In this document: piece after piece, positions 38,484 to 49,200 of the stretch
Layout: every line of letters begins with the position of its first letter
Position numbering within the stretch: the stretch's first letter is position 1
Source of the DNA: Phaeodactylibacter xiamenensis
GTDB lineage: Bacteria; Bacteroidota; Bacteroidia; Chitinophagales; Saprospiraceae
Assembly (NCBI RefSeq): GCF_000759025.1
Contig: NZ_JPOS01000012.1
Location: 124,001-188,000, forward strand
DNA: 64,000 bases
Reading direction: 5' to 3'
Made by a program: the position numbers and the translations under genes
The notes under the pieces: model-generated
What the model was told of the DNA's origin: nothing
Seen by the model: only the letters and a program-made list of their open reading frames with translations
The model's database searches: none

Positions 38484-39832
38484 CCCCCTCCCTTCATCCA
38501 AACATCGCGTTGTGGGAATGGAATGGTGACACCATTTTCCCGGAAAGCGTGGTCAACCTTAAAACGCATATCACTCTTGACATCCTCGATTCGGATGAAC
38601 TCGTGCGACCAGAAGTGGAGCTCAAAGTCGAGGGAAGAGTCTCCAAAATCCACAAAACGCACAAAAGGTGCCGGGTGGCGGATGACTTCCGCATTGCTCC
38701 GCGCAATATCCAGTAGCAACTGCTTAACCAGCTCCGTGTCTGACCCGTAGGCCACCCCCACCTTGATGTAAAAGCGGGCCTTGTTGTCGTTGTGGCTCCA
38801 GTTGACAAAATGCTGAACAATCAGGCGGGAGTTGGGGACAATCACAACGATGTTATCACGGGTCTCTACCAGCGAGGTCCGCACGCCAATCCGTTTTACC
38901 GTACCGATAAGGCCGTCCACTTCCACTACATCACCGACCTCTGCCCGGCGCTCGAACAACAGGATCACACCAGAGAACAAATCCTTGAACGTTTCCTGAA
39001 GGCCAAGCCCCACGCCCACCAGTAGCGCCGCTGCACCGCCCCAAATCAGGGTAAGCGTAAAGCCAAGTGCCTCCAGCGCCATCAGCCCGGCAATGATATA
39101 AACGAAGTATTGCAACAGCTGATTGAAGGCATACTGCGAGCCCACATTGATTTGCTTGCTCCGGTAGTACTGACTGAGGATAAGCTGAATGATCATCCAA
39201 CTGAACAAACGCGCCAGCACAATAATGAACGCCGCATTCAGAAGATTGGAGACTGAGAAATTCCGGGTTTGCCCGTCCTCCGCACCAGCGGGTTTATAAG
39301 TGTAAAACACCCAATCTATTTCGAAAGCCTGTACAATAAAGAGCAACGCCAGGATGTAAACGGCATATTGTACCGTACGATTCGTCTTATTTTTGGAGTC
39401 CGTCTGATAGCGGTCCAACTCCACGGGGTCTTCCCTTCGGTTACGATAATAATTGGTAACCAGCAGGCGCGAAATGACGAAGTCCAGCAGGCGGGCAAAC
39501 TGCCAGATCAGCATCGCCTGAACGAAAGTGGAGATGAACAGGTTGGGTGCATTCTCATTGGTAGTCTCCACCAGCTGCCGGTCGAGTTGCAGCACCGCAA
39601 TTAGCGCGACCGCTGCCATCAGGACCAGTAAGGTGCCTAAAATCCGGCGGGCTTTGCGGCGTTCCTCCTGTGGCAGCTCTAGGTGAGCGGCAATTTTTGG
39701 AAAAAGCCGGCGGGCGACCAGCCAGTACAGGAAAGCAAGCACAATCAGAATACTGGTACCCAGCACCACCTGCCCCAGGCGCAGCGCCCATCCATTGTAC
39801 TCCAGTATGATCTGATCAAATATCTCCTGCAT
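38480..39832 (-). CDS. Mechanosensitive channel (MscS-like) with extended N-terminus
   Basis: A 450-residue channel. About four to five N-terminal helices (20-40, 62-82, 100-130, 150-170, 195-220) precede the MscS core. The pore helix region reads LLVGVGLGLQETFKDLFSG, followed by the beta domain DVVEVDGLIGTVKRIGVRTS. It should open under membrane tension to release solutes in osmotic downshock. A second, shorter MscS homologue lies at 44137. Confidence 0.9.
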   Translation of the reverse strand: MQEIFDQIILEYNGWALRLGQVVLGTSILIVLAFLYWLVARRLFPKIAAHLELPQEERRKARRILGTLLVLMAAVALIAVLQLDRQLVETTNENAPNLFISTFVQAMLIWQFARLLDFVISRLLVTNYYRNRREDPVELDRYQTDSKNKTNRTVQYAVYILALLFIVQAFEIDWVFYTYKPAGAEDGQTRNFSVSNLLNAAFIIVLARLFSWMIIQLILSQYYRSKQINVGSQYAFNQLLQYFVYIIAGLMALEALGFTLTLIWGGAAALLVGVGLGLQETFKDLFSGVILLFERRAEVGDVVEVDGLIGTVKRIGVRTSLVETRDNIVVIVPNSRLIVQHFVNWSHNDNKARFYIKVGVAYGSDTELVKQLLLDIARSNAEVIRHPAPFVRFVDFGDSSLDFELHFWSHEFIRIEDVKSDMRFKVDHAFRENGVTIPFPQRDVWMKGGG

Positions 39833-39976
39833 AGCCCTGATCTTGACGGAAAGTTAAGCAGACCGTTGTTGAAAACGGAATGGATGACTAAATATTTGCA
39901 TATTCTTTACTGCCGGGCAGGGTCAACTTTACTCTTGCATAATTTGTATCTTTAGGCGCAACCAAAACGTCGTTAC

Positions 39977-40645
39977 ATGCTGAAACCACTGGCTCAGGTC
40001 ATCTCCGTACTTTTCCACCCCCTATTGATTGTGACCTACATGCTGGTTCTCCTCTTGCTGATCAATCCCTACCTCTTCGGGGTATACAGTATTGGCGATA
40101 AGTTTAGCAAGCTGCTCATTCTGCAGGTGTTCCTGTCTACCTTTTTTATTCCCGGGTTTGCTGTAGCCATGCTGCGCTTTACCGGGCTGGTGAGTTCCCT
40201 GGAGATGAAGACGAAGCAGGAGCGCATCGGCCCCTACGTCATCACGGGCATGTTTTACATTTGGATGTTCCGCAACTTCCTGGGCAATGCACAGGTGCCT
40301 AATGCCTTTTCCGCTTTTCTGCTGGGGGCAGCGATTGGCCTGTTTATTGCTTTTTTCATCAATATCTTTTCCAAAATCAGTGCGCACGCTGTGGGTATGG
40401 GCGGCCTGTTGGGTATGGTAGTCATTACCCTGCTGCTCTTTAGCCACGACACCTTCCTCATCAATCTTGGCGCAATCGGCGTCTATGAAGTCAGCATGTA
40501 CTGGGTGCTGATGCTTACAGTGCTCCTGGCCGGGCTCGTTGGCACCTGCCGCCTCATTCTGCAGGCGCATGAACCAACTGACCTCTACGGCGGTTACCTC
40601 GTCGGATTCGTATCGCAGTTTATCGCGCTGCGCTTTATGTTTTAG
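39977..40645 (+). CDS. Conserved integral membrane protein
   Basis: A 222-residue protein with six probable membrane helices. The motif KISAHAVGMGGLLG in the middle resembles the SxHxxG-type core of PAP2 phosphatases, but the other PAP2 motifs are not seen, so the relation is uncertain. The stop lies 19 bp before the kmo start, suggesting co-transcription. Function unknown. Confidence 0.75.
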   Translation: MLKPLAQVISVLFHPLLIVTYMLVLLLLINPYLFGVYSIGDKFSKLLILQVFLSTFFIPGFAVAMLRFTGLVSSLEMKTKQERIGPYVITGMFYIWMFRNFLGNAQVPNAFSAFLLGAAIGLFIAFFINIFSKISAHAVGMGGLLGMVVITLLLFSHDTFLINLGAIGVYEVSMYWVLMLTVLLAGLVGTCRLILQAHEPTDLYGGYLVGFVSQFIALRFMF

Positions 40646-40664
40646 GACTCAAAACCAACCTTTT

Positions 40665-42035
40665 ATGAAAGATCGCATCCTCATTGTTGGCGCCGGGCTG
40701 GTGGGCTCGCTTTGGGCCGTACTGCTTGCCAAGCGTGGCTATCAGGTAGAGGTGTTTGAACTCCGCAATGACCCCCGGAAGGCAGGCTTCAAAGGTGGGC
40801 GGTCCATCAACCTGGCTATGAGCGACCGGGGGTGGAAAGCCATGGAACGGGCTGGCATTAAAGATACGATCCGGCAACAGGCCATCCCGATGCGGGGCAG
40901 AAAAATGCATGATACCGCCGGGCAGCTTACCTTTCAGCCCTATGGCGACCAAGACCAGGCCATCTACTCTGTCTCCCGGGGCGGGCTCAATATTGAGCTG
41001 ATCGATATCGCCGATCAGTACGACAACCTGAAATTTCACTTTGGATATAAGTGCCTTGGCGTAGTGGCCGAGGAGGCCAAAGCGCACTTTGAGCACCGGG
41101 ATACCGGCGAGCACCTGACGGTAAATGCGGACCGGATATTCGGCACTGACGGTGCATTCTCAGCAGTGCGGCGAAGCCTTATGAAAGCCCTCCCCCGTTT
41201 CAATTACAGTCAGTCTTTCCTGGATTATGGCTATAAGGAGCTGCACATACCTCCTACAACGGATGGCAAGCACGCACTTGACCCCAATGCACTCCATATT
41301 TGGCCCCGTGGCCAGTTCATGATGATCGCTTTGCCAAATGTTGATGGCAGCTTTACCGGTACGCTGTTTCTGGCCTATGAGGGGCAAACCCCGGCTTTCG
41401 ATCAGTTGAATACGGATGAGGAGATCATGGCCTTCTTCCAAACTTACTTTGCAGATGCCATCCCACTTATCCCCAACCTGCTGGAAGAATTTCGCGAAAA
41501 CCCGACTTCTTCCCTGATCACCATTCGCTGCAGCCCCTGGCGCTACGAAGACAAAGTCCTGATCATGGGCGATGCTTCCCATGCGATCGTTCCCTTCTAC
41601 GGGCAGGGCATGAATTCTGGTTTTGAAGACTGTACCTTACTCGATGAGCTCATTGATGCTCACGATGGCAACTGGGCGGAGATCATCGAAGCCTTCAATC
41701 ATTCGCGGATCAAAGATGCCAACGCTATTGCCGACCTTGCCCTGCGCAATTTTATAGAAATGCGGGATAAGGTGGCAGACCCCAAATTCCTGTTGCGTAA
41801 GGAAATCGCTGCTCATTTTAACAAGATTTACCCGGAGTTCCTGCCGCTTTACTCACAGGTGACCTTCAGCCATATCCCCTATAGCGAAGCACTGGAGGAA
41901 GGGCATGCGCAGGACGCCCTTTTTGAGGAAATACTGGTGCTGGATGGCATTGAGCACAACTGGAAAGACAATCCCGAAGTTGACCGTATTTTCAGAAAAT
42001 GGATGCAGGGGCGCCCGGTGCTGGCAACCAGCTAA
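40665..42035 (+). CDS. kmo: Kynurenine 3-monooxygenase
   Basis: A 456-residue FAD-dependent aromatic hydroxylase. N-terminal Rossmann motif GAGLVG (8-13), substrate segment GFKGGRSINLAMSDRGW, and the second FAD motif MGDASHAIVPFYGQGMNSG (about 301). It hydroxylates L-kynurenine at C3 with NADPH and O2, in tryptophan degradation toward quinolinate and NAD. I choose the ATG at 40665; the frame extends upstream through the neighbouring gene. No other kyn genes lie here. It probably shares a transcript with the upstream membrane protein. Confidence 0.93.
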   Translation: MKDRILIVGAGLVGSLWAVLLAKRGYQVEVFELRNDPRKAGFKGGRSINLAMSDRGWKAMERAGIKDTIRQQAIPMRGRKMHDTAGQLTFQPYGDQDQAIYSVSRGGLNIELIDIADQYDNLKFHFGYKCLGVVAEEAKAHFEHRDTGEHLTVNADRIFGTDGAFSAVRRSLMKALPRFNYSQSFLDYGYKELHIPPTTDGKHALDPNALHIWPRGQFMMIALPNVDGSFTGTLFLAYEGQTPAFDQLNTDEEIMAFFQTYFADAIPLIPNLLEEFRENPTSSLITIRCSPWRYEDKVLIMGDASHAIVPFYGQGMNSGFEDCTLLDELIDAHDGNWAEIIEAFNHSRIKDANAIADLALRNFIEMRDKVADPKFLLRKEIAAHFNKIYPEFLPLYSQVTFSHIPYSEALEEGHAQDALFEEILVLDGIEHNWKDNPEVDRIFRKWMQGRPVLATS

Positions 42036-42040
42036 TACAA

Positions 42041-42085
42041 AACAGCCCTCAGCGCAGCGGAGCACTGAGGGCTGTTATCATTTTT
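42041..42085 (+). terminator. Strong intrinsic terminator after kmo
   Basis: Arms AACAGCCCTCAG (42041-42052) and CTGAGGGCTGTT (42065-42076) pair perfectly over 12 bp, followed by ATCATTTTT on the plus strand. On the minus strand the reverse end is TTTTG, so it may work in both directions for kmo and the convergent lipoprotein gene. Confidence 0.88.
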
Positions 42086-42097
42086 GCATAACTTTTC

Positions 42098-42592
42098 TTA
42101 TTTCTCCTCTTCCGGAGCTTTTCCCTCCATCCAGCCTTTCGTGAGGGCAACTTCCTGTAGCTGCTCCACGATGGTGCCCAGCTCTTCCGGGTAACCATAG
42201 TAGAGTTTGATTTTTTTCTGTTTGCCCTCATGCTCAAAGGTGAGGTATGTGGTCGGCAAATCCGTCACGTTATCGGTATACTCCCGCTCGTACTGATACA
42301 GATCGGCCTCAATCAGGCGGGAAAAAACCATGTTGGTGGTATCTGCCGAATAAGTCCGGTGGTGCTCCCCTTCCGGCTCTACGAAGCGGCGCCCATTGAA
42401 AGTAGCCGAACCATCGCCTTTAAGCGAGAAAACATAGGTAGGGCACTGGCCAAAGCAGCCTGTTTTCGCAATTTCGATAGAGGTGGTGGGCTCGTACTCA
42501 TATTTACCGCTGCCGCACTTCTGTGCCGTAAACAACAGAAAGGCACTTGCCAGCATTAAAGTTAGTCGGATTGGACTTTTCATAGATTTCAT
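42098..42592 (-). CDS. DUF6438-type lipoprotein
   Basis: A 164-residue lipoprotein or secreted protein (signal ending TAQKC; Cys26). The mature part has the DUF6438 pattern: IEIAKTGCFGQCPTYVFSLKGDGSATFNG, with two Cys in GCFGQC, then VFSRLIEADLY and TYLTFEHEGKQKKIKLYYG. Function unknown. Two ATG codons three codons apart are possible starts. It lies 15 bp after the M48 protease stop on the same strand, so the two are probably co-transcribed. Confidence 0.72.
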   Translation of the reverse strand: MKSMKSPIRLTLMLASAFLLFTAQKCGSGKYEYEPTTSIEIAKTGCFGQCPTYVFSLKGDGSATFNGRRFVEPEGEHHRTYSADTTNMVFSRLIEADLYQYEREYTDNVTDLPTTYLTFEHEGKQKKIKLYYGYPEELGTIVEQLQEVALTKGWMEGKAPEEEK

Positions 42593-42607
42593 TTTTGCCG
42601 CAAGATA

Positions 42608-44071
42608 TTAATTCCTTGCCTTATCCACCACTTTGAAAAGGGTTCCGCTCTCCACCTGCGTATTGAGCTCCATCCCATTCAAGATAGCAAACTCTTCCAG
42701 ACGATCATTCGGGATCCCATTGCTGGTCAGCAGGCTACGCAGGTTGGTGGTGCGCGGCGCTTTTACGATTTTGATGCGTTCTGGCTGTACATTGATCCTG
42801 GAGGCATCCGTCAGGCGGTCAAAACCGTTCATCGTGCGCAGGAAGCTGCTTTCGTAGTTGCCATACTGCTGCTGATACGCCATGCCCAGTAGCTGGTATA
42901 CCCGCCCTTCGTACTCAATAAAGTAAAGCAGAATATTGATGACCTGCTGATTCTGCTCATCCACCTGACGCCCCTGTACCACACGGGCATTCAGTCCGTT
43001 AACCTGCCGGTTATTCCGGCTCGTCACTTCAAACTGATGGGTTTCCATATAAGCCTGTTCTGCCTGAGTCAGGTTATTCTTAGAAGACAACGAGAGGGTC
43101 ATAAGGGCATTACCATCTTCAGGTGCCATTTGTACCTGACTGGGCGTATTGACCGTCCGCCAGCCATTTGGAATGGGATACTGGAACTTGAGGTCAGGAT
43201 GATAAAAAGTATTGCGTTCTACATAGCCCTGACGGGGGTCTTCGCCGTAGAGCAGCCCATCGATCATATTCAGGTAAGAATCACGCCCTACCTTTAAATT
43301 ACGGCCATTGGAGCGCTGCTGCCACTTTTGGGCCAGAGCCTTGGTATTTTCGTACCGGTTAGCCGGATCAGGGTGCGTAGACATGAACGTTGGCAGCCGC
43401 CCTCCGCTCTGATCGGTCAGGCGCTTCAGTGTTTGGAAAAAGTCGGCCATTTCCCTGGCATCATAACCTATTTTTGTAGAGTATTCCACGCCCAGCCGGT
43501 CGGACTCGGTCTCCGCATCCCGGCCATATTTCAGAAACAGCAGCCCCAAACCCTGGCTCGCCACATCTGCAAACTCCGCAAACTTAGGAGAGACGATGAT
43601 GCCGGCAATCAGCCCTACCTGGCCAAGCATCTGACGGCTGTACTGCCGGGCCGAATGCCGGGCGGTCACGTGCCCGATTTCGTGCCCAAGCACCCCTGCA
43701 AACTCAGCTTCGTTGTTGAAGTGAGCCATAATTCCCCGGGTGAAGTAGACGAATCCACCGGGTACTGCAAATGCATTCACGACCGGCGAATCCAGCACCT
43801 TAAACTCATAGGGCAGGTCCGGCCGGTGAGAAATCCGGGCCATTAACCGGCCCTGAGTCGTAATAAACTGCTGGATTTTATCATCTTCGTATAATCCATA
43901 AGAGGCAACGACCTGAGGGTCATAACTAATACCCATTTGCACCTCCTGCTCTTTGCTGAGCAACATGAATTCCTTTTTGCCCGTCACCGGGTTGGTGGCG
44001 CACGAAGCCAGAAAACCGGCGCACAACAAAAGGAAGGAAAACTTCGTAAGAATGGGGCGTAGAGTTATCAT
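42608..44071 (-). CDS. M48 family metalloprotease, lipoprotein
   Basis: A 487-residue lipoprotein (lipobox LASC, Cys24) with the M48 zinc site HEIGH in GVLGHEIGHVTARHS (about residues 131-135) and a third Glu ligand in AETESDRLGVEYS. The C-terminal 200 residues are not typical of the core and end in a LysM-like segment (SLLTSNGIPNDRLEEFAILNG). Relatives such as BepA and LoiP control outer-membrane protein and lipoprotein quality. It is expected to be periplasmic. Confidence 0.9.
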   Translation of the reverse strand: MITLRPILTKFSFLLLCAGFLASCATNPVTGKKEFMLLSKEQEVQMGISYDPQVVASYGLYEDDKIQQFITTQGRLMARISHRPDLPYEFKVLDSPVVNAFAVPGGFVYFTRGIMAHFNNEAEFAGVLGHEIGHVTARHSARQYSRQMLGQVGLIAGIIVSPKFAEFADVASQGLGLLFLKYGRDAETESDRLGVEYSTKIGYDAREMADFFQTLKRLTDQSGGRLPTFMSTHPDPANRYENTKALAQKWQQRSNGRNLKVGRDSYLNMIDGLLYGEDPRQGYVERNTFYHPDLKFQYPIPNGWRTVNTPSQVQMAPEDGNALMTLSLSSKNNLTQAEQAYMETHQFEVTSRNNRQVNGLNARVVQGRQVDEQNQQVINILLYFIEYEGRVYQLLGMAYQQQYGNYESSFLRTMNGFDRLTDASRINVQPERIKIVKAPRTTNLRSLLTSNGIPNDRLEEFAILNGMELNTQVESGTLFKVVDKARN

Positions 44072-44136
44072 AGTTCTTCAGCTTTGTCTTGTTTCGTTTG
44101 GTTGACATAAGCTAAAATAATAAAAGCTCACTACAA

Positions 44137-45030
44137 ATGACACAAACCATTTGGATATATGTATCACTGGTCGCCATGGGGGGTGCCCTGTTGCTGTATG
44201 GCCTGCTCAAAATGATAGCGAGCTACAAAAAGCGCAAGCTCCAGCGATTAGAGGAAATAGAAACCCTGAACCCTGTCAAAACCGTTTCTCCTCCCGGGGA
44301 TTCACCGGAAGCTTCCCTGGAACGGGCCGCCGACAATATCTCCGGGCGCTTCAGCATCATCAGAAAAGGAACAATCACCTTCTCTATCCTCATAATCATT
44401 CTGATTGGGGTACTGCCCTTCTCCACGAAGCTCCCCATTACTTCAATCTCTCTGCTGATCTCGGCCTTCGGTATCGTTTTGGGTATCGCTGCCAGACCGG
44501 TCATTGAGAATTTCATTTCAGGCATCCTCCTTAGCTTTTCCTCCGCCATCCGGTTGGGCGATACAGTAGTTATAGATGGATACTACGGCACAGTTGAGGA
44601 CATCTCAATGCTGCACACGACCGTCAAAACCTGGGACTGGAAACGATACATCGTTGCGAATTCAGATATGCTAAAGCGGGAGGTTATCAATTTTTCTGTC
44701 CATGACACCTACATCTGGGCGCATGTGGAGTTTTTTATTTCTCCGGAAGCTGACCTCTCCAGCGTCCGCTATACGGCTATGCGCATCGCTGAACAGTACA
44801 ACGCCAGCCAGGTCAAGGAAAAGCCCCGGTTTTGGGTGATGGAAATGGGCGAGAAAGCCATCAAATGCTGGATCGCTGCCTGGGCAACCTCTCCGGCCAA
44901 TGCCTGGTCCGTACAGCACAATATCCGCACAGACCTCATGGTAGCACTACAGGAGATGGGCATTGCCACCCACCTCCATCAGCACCAATTATTATTACAG
45001 TCGGATCATCCCTTTGACACCAAAGGATAG
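44137..45030 (+). CDS. Small MscS-like mechanosensitive channel
   Basis: A 297-residue MscS homologue: three helices (about 5-22, 80-100, 107-135), the pore/hinge segment GIVLGIAARPVIENFISGILL, the beta domain GDTVVIDGYYGTVEDISMLHTTV, and an alpha/beta C-terminal domain. The length is close to canonical E. coli MscS (286). The last 25 bp overlap the convergent SRPBCC gene. Confidence 0.88.
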   Translation: MTQTIWIYVSLVAMGGALLLYGLLKMIASYKKRKLQRLEEIETLNPVKTVSPPGDSPEASLERAADNISGRFSIIRKGTITFSILIIILIGVLPFSTKLPITSISLLISAFGIVLGIAARPVIENFISGILLSFSSAIRLGDTVVIDGYYGTVEDISMLHTTVKTWDWKRYIVANSDMLKREVINFSVHDTYIWAHVEFFISPEADLSSVRYTAMRIAEQYNASQVKEKPRFWVMEMGEKAIKCWIAAWATSPANAWSVQHNIRTDLMVALQEMGIATHLHQHQLLLQSDHPFDTKG

Positions 45031-46016
45031 TAAATACGAGTCAGCCACTTGGAGGTATCCGGCTCAGATGCCGGGTCCGTGACGTACTCTTCGATAGCAG
45101 GCTCTCCCGCAACTAAACCTTGCTGTTTGCAATAGCTTTCTATTGCACCATGTGCAGCACCTGTACCTTCAGGGTTACCGTAATATTCAACCAAAAGTGC
45201 CTCACTTTCTGAGATCTCAATACTTTCAAAACCCTCTAATCGATGAGCCTCTGCTAACGGAATAGCCTGCGCACAGTCCGTAGTTCCTGTAGCTTCATCC
45301 CAGGTATAGTACAGCCCGCAAGGCATACCAGCCATCGCTAGCCCTGCCTGTTCTACAGCTTGATAGACTTTCGAGGTATTGGCACCAAAAACGTCGGTCA
45401 TTTCCGACATATCCACCGTTTGCCGTAAGGCTATGAAATGGCGCAACGGCAGCTCAACCGCCCGTACCTTGAACTGAGGCGCAGCGGCAGCCTTCGCCTC
45501 CACCTGCTCCTTCAGCAACTCCAGCCCTCTGTCGTAATCCTTCTCAATCGCACCTTCAAAATCCTGAAACAGCAGCATCGCATTGAAAGGGTAAGGGAAC
45601 TCCGTATGAAACGCCCAGGTGGTTTCCGTACCACCATCTACCGGCTTGAACGTCCAGGCTGCATCTGCACCGCCCTGTCCCTTGAAATCTACGTGCGTGG
45701 TCAGCTCTTCCGGTGCAGAAGAAGAAGTGATCTCCATACGCCCTTCTCCTGAGTTCTCGCCTGTCCATGAATAAAATGCGCCTGTGCCTACAGAAGGGTC
45801 GCCCATAGTGACCTTCATAGCCGGGTCCATTTCCTTCCAGGGTGACCAGGATTCCCAGGTTTTCAGGTCATTCACGGTATTGAAGACCATTTCCTGCGGG
45901 GCTTCAATAATGATGGAACGACTAAGGGACACTTCGCGGGGCGCGATAAGCCCTCCAATAGCGAACAGGCCGATAAGCCCGGCCAGAATAAATAAACCAA
46001 TTTTGAGGATTTGCAT
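45006..46016 (-). CDS. SRPBCC (polyketide cyclase-like) fused to GyrI-like domain
   Basis: A 336-residue protein. An N-terminal membrane helix (7-26), an SRPBCC domain (about 33-170, SRSIIIEAPQEMVFNTVNDLKTWESWSPW), and a GyrI/AraC effector-binding-type domain (about 178-330). Both domains are small-molecule binding pockets; proteins with this order are common in Bacteroidota and uncharacterised. The gene shares a 262-bp intergenic region (A/T-rich at 46070-46130) with the divergent cyclase. Confidence 0.82.
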   Translation of the reverse strand: MQILKIGLFILAGLIGLFAIGGLIAPREVSLSRSIIIEAPQEMVFNTVNDLKTWESWSPWKEMDPAMKVTMGDPSVGTGAFYSWTGENSGEGRMEITSSSAPEELTTHVDFKGQGGADAAWTFKPVDGGTETTWAFHTEFPYPFNAMLLFQDFEGAIEKDYDRGLELLKEQVEAKAAAAPQFKVRAVELPLRHFIALRQTVDMSEMTDVFGANTSKVYQAVEQAGLAMAGMPCGLYYTWDEATGTTDCAQAIPLAEAHRLEGFESIEISESEALLVEYYGNPEGTGAAHGAIESYCKQQGLVAGEPAIEEYVTDPASEPDTSKWLTRIYYPLVSKG

Positions 46017-46278
46017 AATATGTAATAGGTTTTAGTGACGGGTGAACCAGACGAATTGTCAATCTACTGTAAAAATAAACAATTGTTTTAAATAAATCAA
46101 TTATAAAACAAATATTTATTTTCGCAATTCAAGCGCCGCTGTCGTGCCCAATCCTATTCATCGGGTCAACCAAAGGTTTCATCCAAAAGTAGAAAAGAGT
46201 ATACCCTGGGGTGGCGCACCTTTCCGCACAATTTGCGTACTTTGGAAGCGAACCCACAATTGCCTCAATCCAAACCTT

Positions 46279-49200
46279 ATGCACCGCCTAAGCATACTAC
46301 TGTTCCCATTGCTGTTCTGCACCCTGCTGCGGGCACAGAGTGATGTACAGATTAAGGTGTACGACTTTGAGGATGGGCTGAGCCACCGTATTGTCTCAAA
46401 AATTTTGCAGGATAGCGCCGGCTTTATCTGGATGGCTACCATCAACGGGCTCAACCGGTTTGACGGGTATGAATTCGTCACCTACACGCCGCAGTCCCCC
46501 TCCACCTATCTGCCACACGAATCCTTTTCCGATATGGTTATCGATGCCGAGCAGCGGTTGTGGCTGGGTAGCCCCAATTATATCACCCGCTTTGATCCGG
46601 GCAACAACCAATTTGAAGACTATAAGATCAAAGAAGGCGATGTACGCATACGGGAAGCGGTAGTCCCGCATGATCTCACGCTTGGTCTCGGCGGGCAGAT
46701 CTGGTCGGCGGCTTACCATGAAGAAACAGCCACTACGCACCTTTTGCTCATGCAGCCGGATGGCCGTTATGAGGAGCTGTCACGACTTGCCGGCAGGCAC
46801 ATCGGGCGCCCCATGGCTCAGGTCCGGCAAAAGTTATTGCTCGGGGCCGTAGGCAATGAGCTCTGGGAACTCAGTGCTACAGGCCGTGTGCTGCAGCGGC
46901 ATATTGTGCCGGTACCGGAAAGCAACCGTATCGTACAAATCGCCGGAACGGATGCCTTGGTTTATGTTCTGTGTGCTGATGGACAACTTTTCACCTTTGA
47001 CCTGGCACAGGAAACCTTCAGCGAACACCCTGCCAGTATTCGTAATGCCGTTGCTTCCGCTCTTCTGGTGGAGCAGGATGGCAGCCTGTGGGTGGGCTGC
47101 CGGGGTATGTTGCTGTATTACAATGCCCTGCTGGGTAGTGTCGAAAATTTCGCGCCCAAAATCCGGTCCATTACCAAAAATACTGCTACCTACCGGCAGA
47201 TTTTCCGCGATCAGTCTGGCGTGGTTTGGGTGGCTTCGGATTTTGGTGCTATACGGATCGTGCAGGCAGAACAACTCTTTGCCCATTACCTCGAAGGCGG
47301 CAGTGAGTATTGCAGCAACATTTACTGCAGCACCCGCGGCATTACCGAGGACGATGATGGGAATATCTACTTTTCCTACTACAGTTCCATCCATGTGCTT
47401 GAGCCGGAAACCGATGGGCTCCGCCCGCTTTTCCCTTTCAATGACTATTTCAATTCCCCTTTTGGGCTGACCTACTTTGATGGGGCGCTTTATACCGGAA
47501 ACGGCAAGCGGATCGACCTGGAAACACTACAGGTGCGTGATATTCTCAAAAAGCCGGATAAAGACCTCGGCCATGTGGTCGTGGCCCCCGACAGCACGCT
47601 TTGGATGGGCTATCTGCAGTGGCTTTATCAATATGAGCCCACCACAGACCGCCTTATTCCTTTTGAAGATGAGGTGGGGCAATGGGATAGTTTAGACGGC
47701 AACATCAGCTATCTCCACTTCAATGCCGCTGGCGACCGCCTCTGGGTAGGCACACTCGACAATGGGCTCCACGAAATCGTGCCGGGGCAGGGCCGGGTGG
47801 CTCACTATCATACCGGAAAAGACAGCCCGGTGCCTCTTCGGAGCAATCAGGTGAATGCCATCTACGAGGATAAAGCTGGTAAGCTATGGATCGGATCGGG
47901 TGAAGGGCTCCATTGCATCCTTCCCGGGCAGGACAGCCTGGTCATTTACACCACAGCAGATGGGCTATCGAACGACTTCATCAATGGTATTTTGCCGGAA
48001 GGCGACTCCTGCCTTTGGGTGAGTACGGACAACGGGCTGAGCCGGATGGCCGTGCCCAATGGCTCCTGCACCAACTACTATGTGGAAGACGGGCTGACAG
48101 CGAATGAGTTCAACCGGATTTCCTTCTACCGCTCCCGGGCAGGACGGCTCTACTTTGGCGGATTGAACGGCATCAATGCCTTCTTCCCCGGCCCGCAGTT
48201 TCAGGAGCAACAGCTCGAAGACCAGGAAGCACACCTGCTGCTGACCCACTTTAGCAAATACGATGTAGCAGAAGATACTCTTATCCAACGCAATTACGGA
48301 TTAGACCCCGGCGAGCGGGTAGACCTCTCCCCCTGGGACCGCATTTTCTCTTTTGGCTTTGCACTGGCTGACTACCGGCAGCCACTCGAAAACACCTATA
48401 GCTATAAACTCGAAGGATACGAGGAGGAGTGGAGCCCACCTGCCACCACCACCCTGGTGCGCTACAACAACATCCCTGCCGGCAGCTATACCTTCCGGGT
48501 CCGAGCCAAAGCCGGGGCGAACAGCCCTAACTGGAATCAGAGGGAACTAGCTATACCTGTGGTCGTCCACGAAGCCTTTTACAATACCTGGTGGTTTTGG
48601 GTGCTGTGCACGCTCTTGCTCAGCAGTGCCGTTTTTGGCGTTATGCGCTGGCGGATCATCCTCGCCCACCGCCGGGAGCAGGAACTGGAAGCCCTGGTAC
48701 AGGAACGCACCAAAGAACTGGAAAAGGAAAAGCAAAAGTCCGAAGAACTCCTGCTCAATATCCTGCCTGAAGAAACCGCCCGGGAACTCAAAGAGTTTGG
48801 TTTTGCCAAAGCCAAGCGGCATGAATTGGTCACAGTCATGTTCTCTGACTTCAAAGGTTTCAGCCATATCTCAGAGGGCATGGAACCGGAGGACCTGGTC
48901 GCCGAGATTGACCACTGCTTCCGCGCCTTTGATGAGATCATGGAAAAATACGGCCTGGAGAAGATCAAAACCGTAGGCGATGCCTACCTCGCCGTAGGCG
49001 GCATGCGGGACACGGATGAAGATGAAGCCGTGCGCGTGACCCTGGCTGCTATGGAGATTCAGGAATTCATGGCGGGCCTGAAAATACAACGGGAAGCCGA
49101 AGGGCGTACCTGCTTTGAAGCCCGTATCGGCATACATACCGGACCGGTAGTTGCAGGCATCGTAGGCATCAAAAAATTTGCCTACGATATCTGGGGCGAC

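Noticed and set aside
46144-46278. N-terminal extension of the cyclase
   Set aside because: The ATG at 46279 starts directly with a signal peptide; the extension has none.
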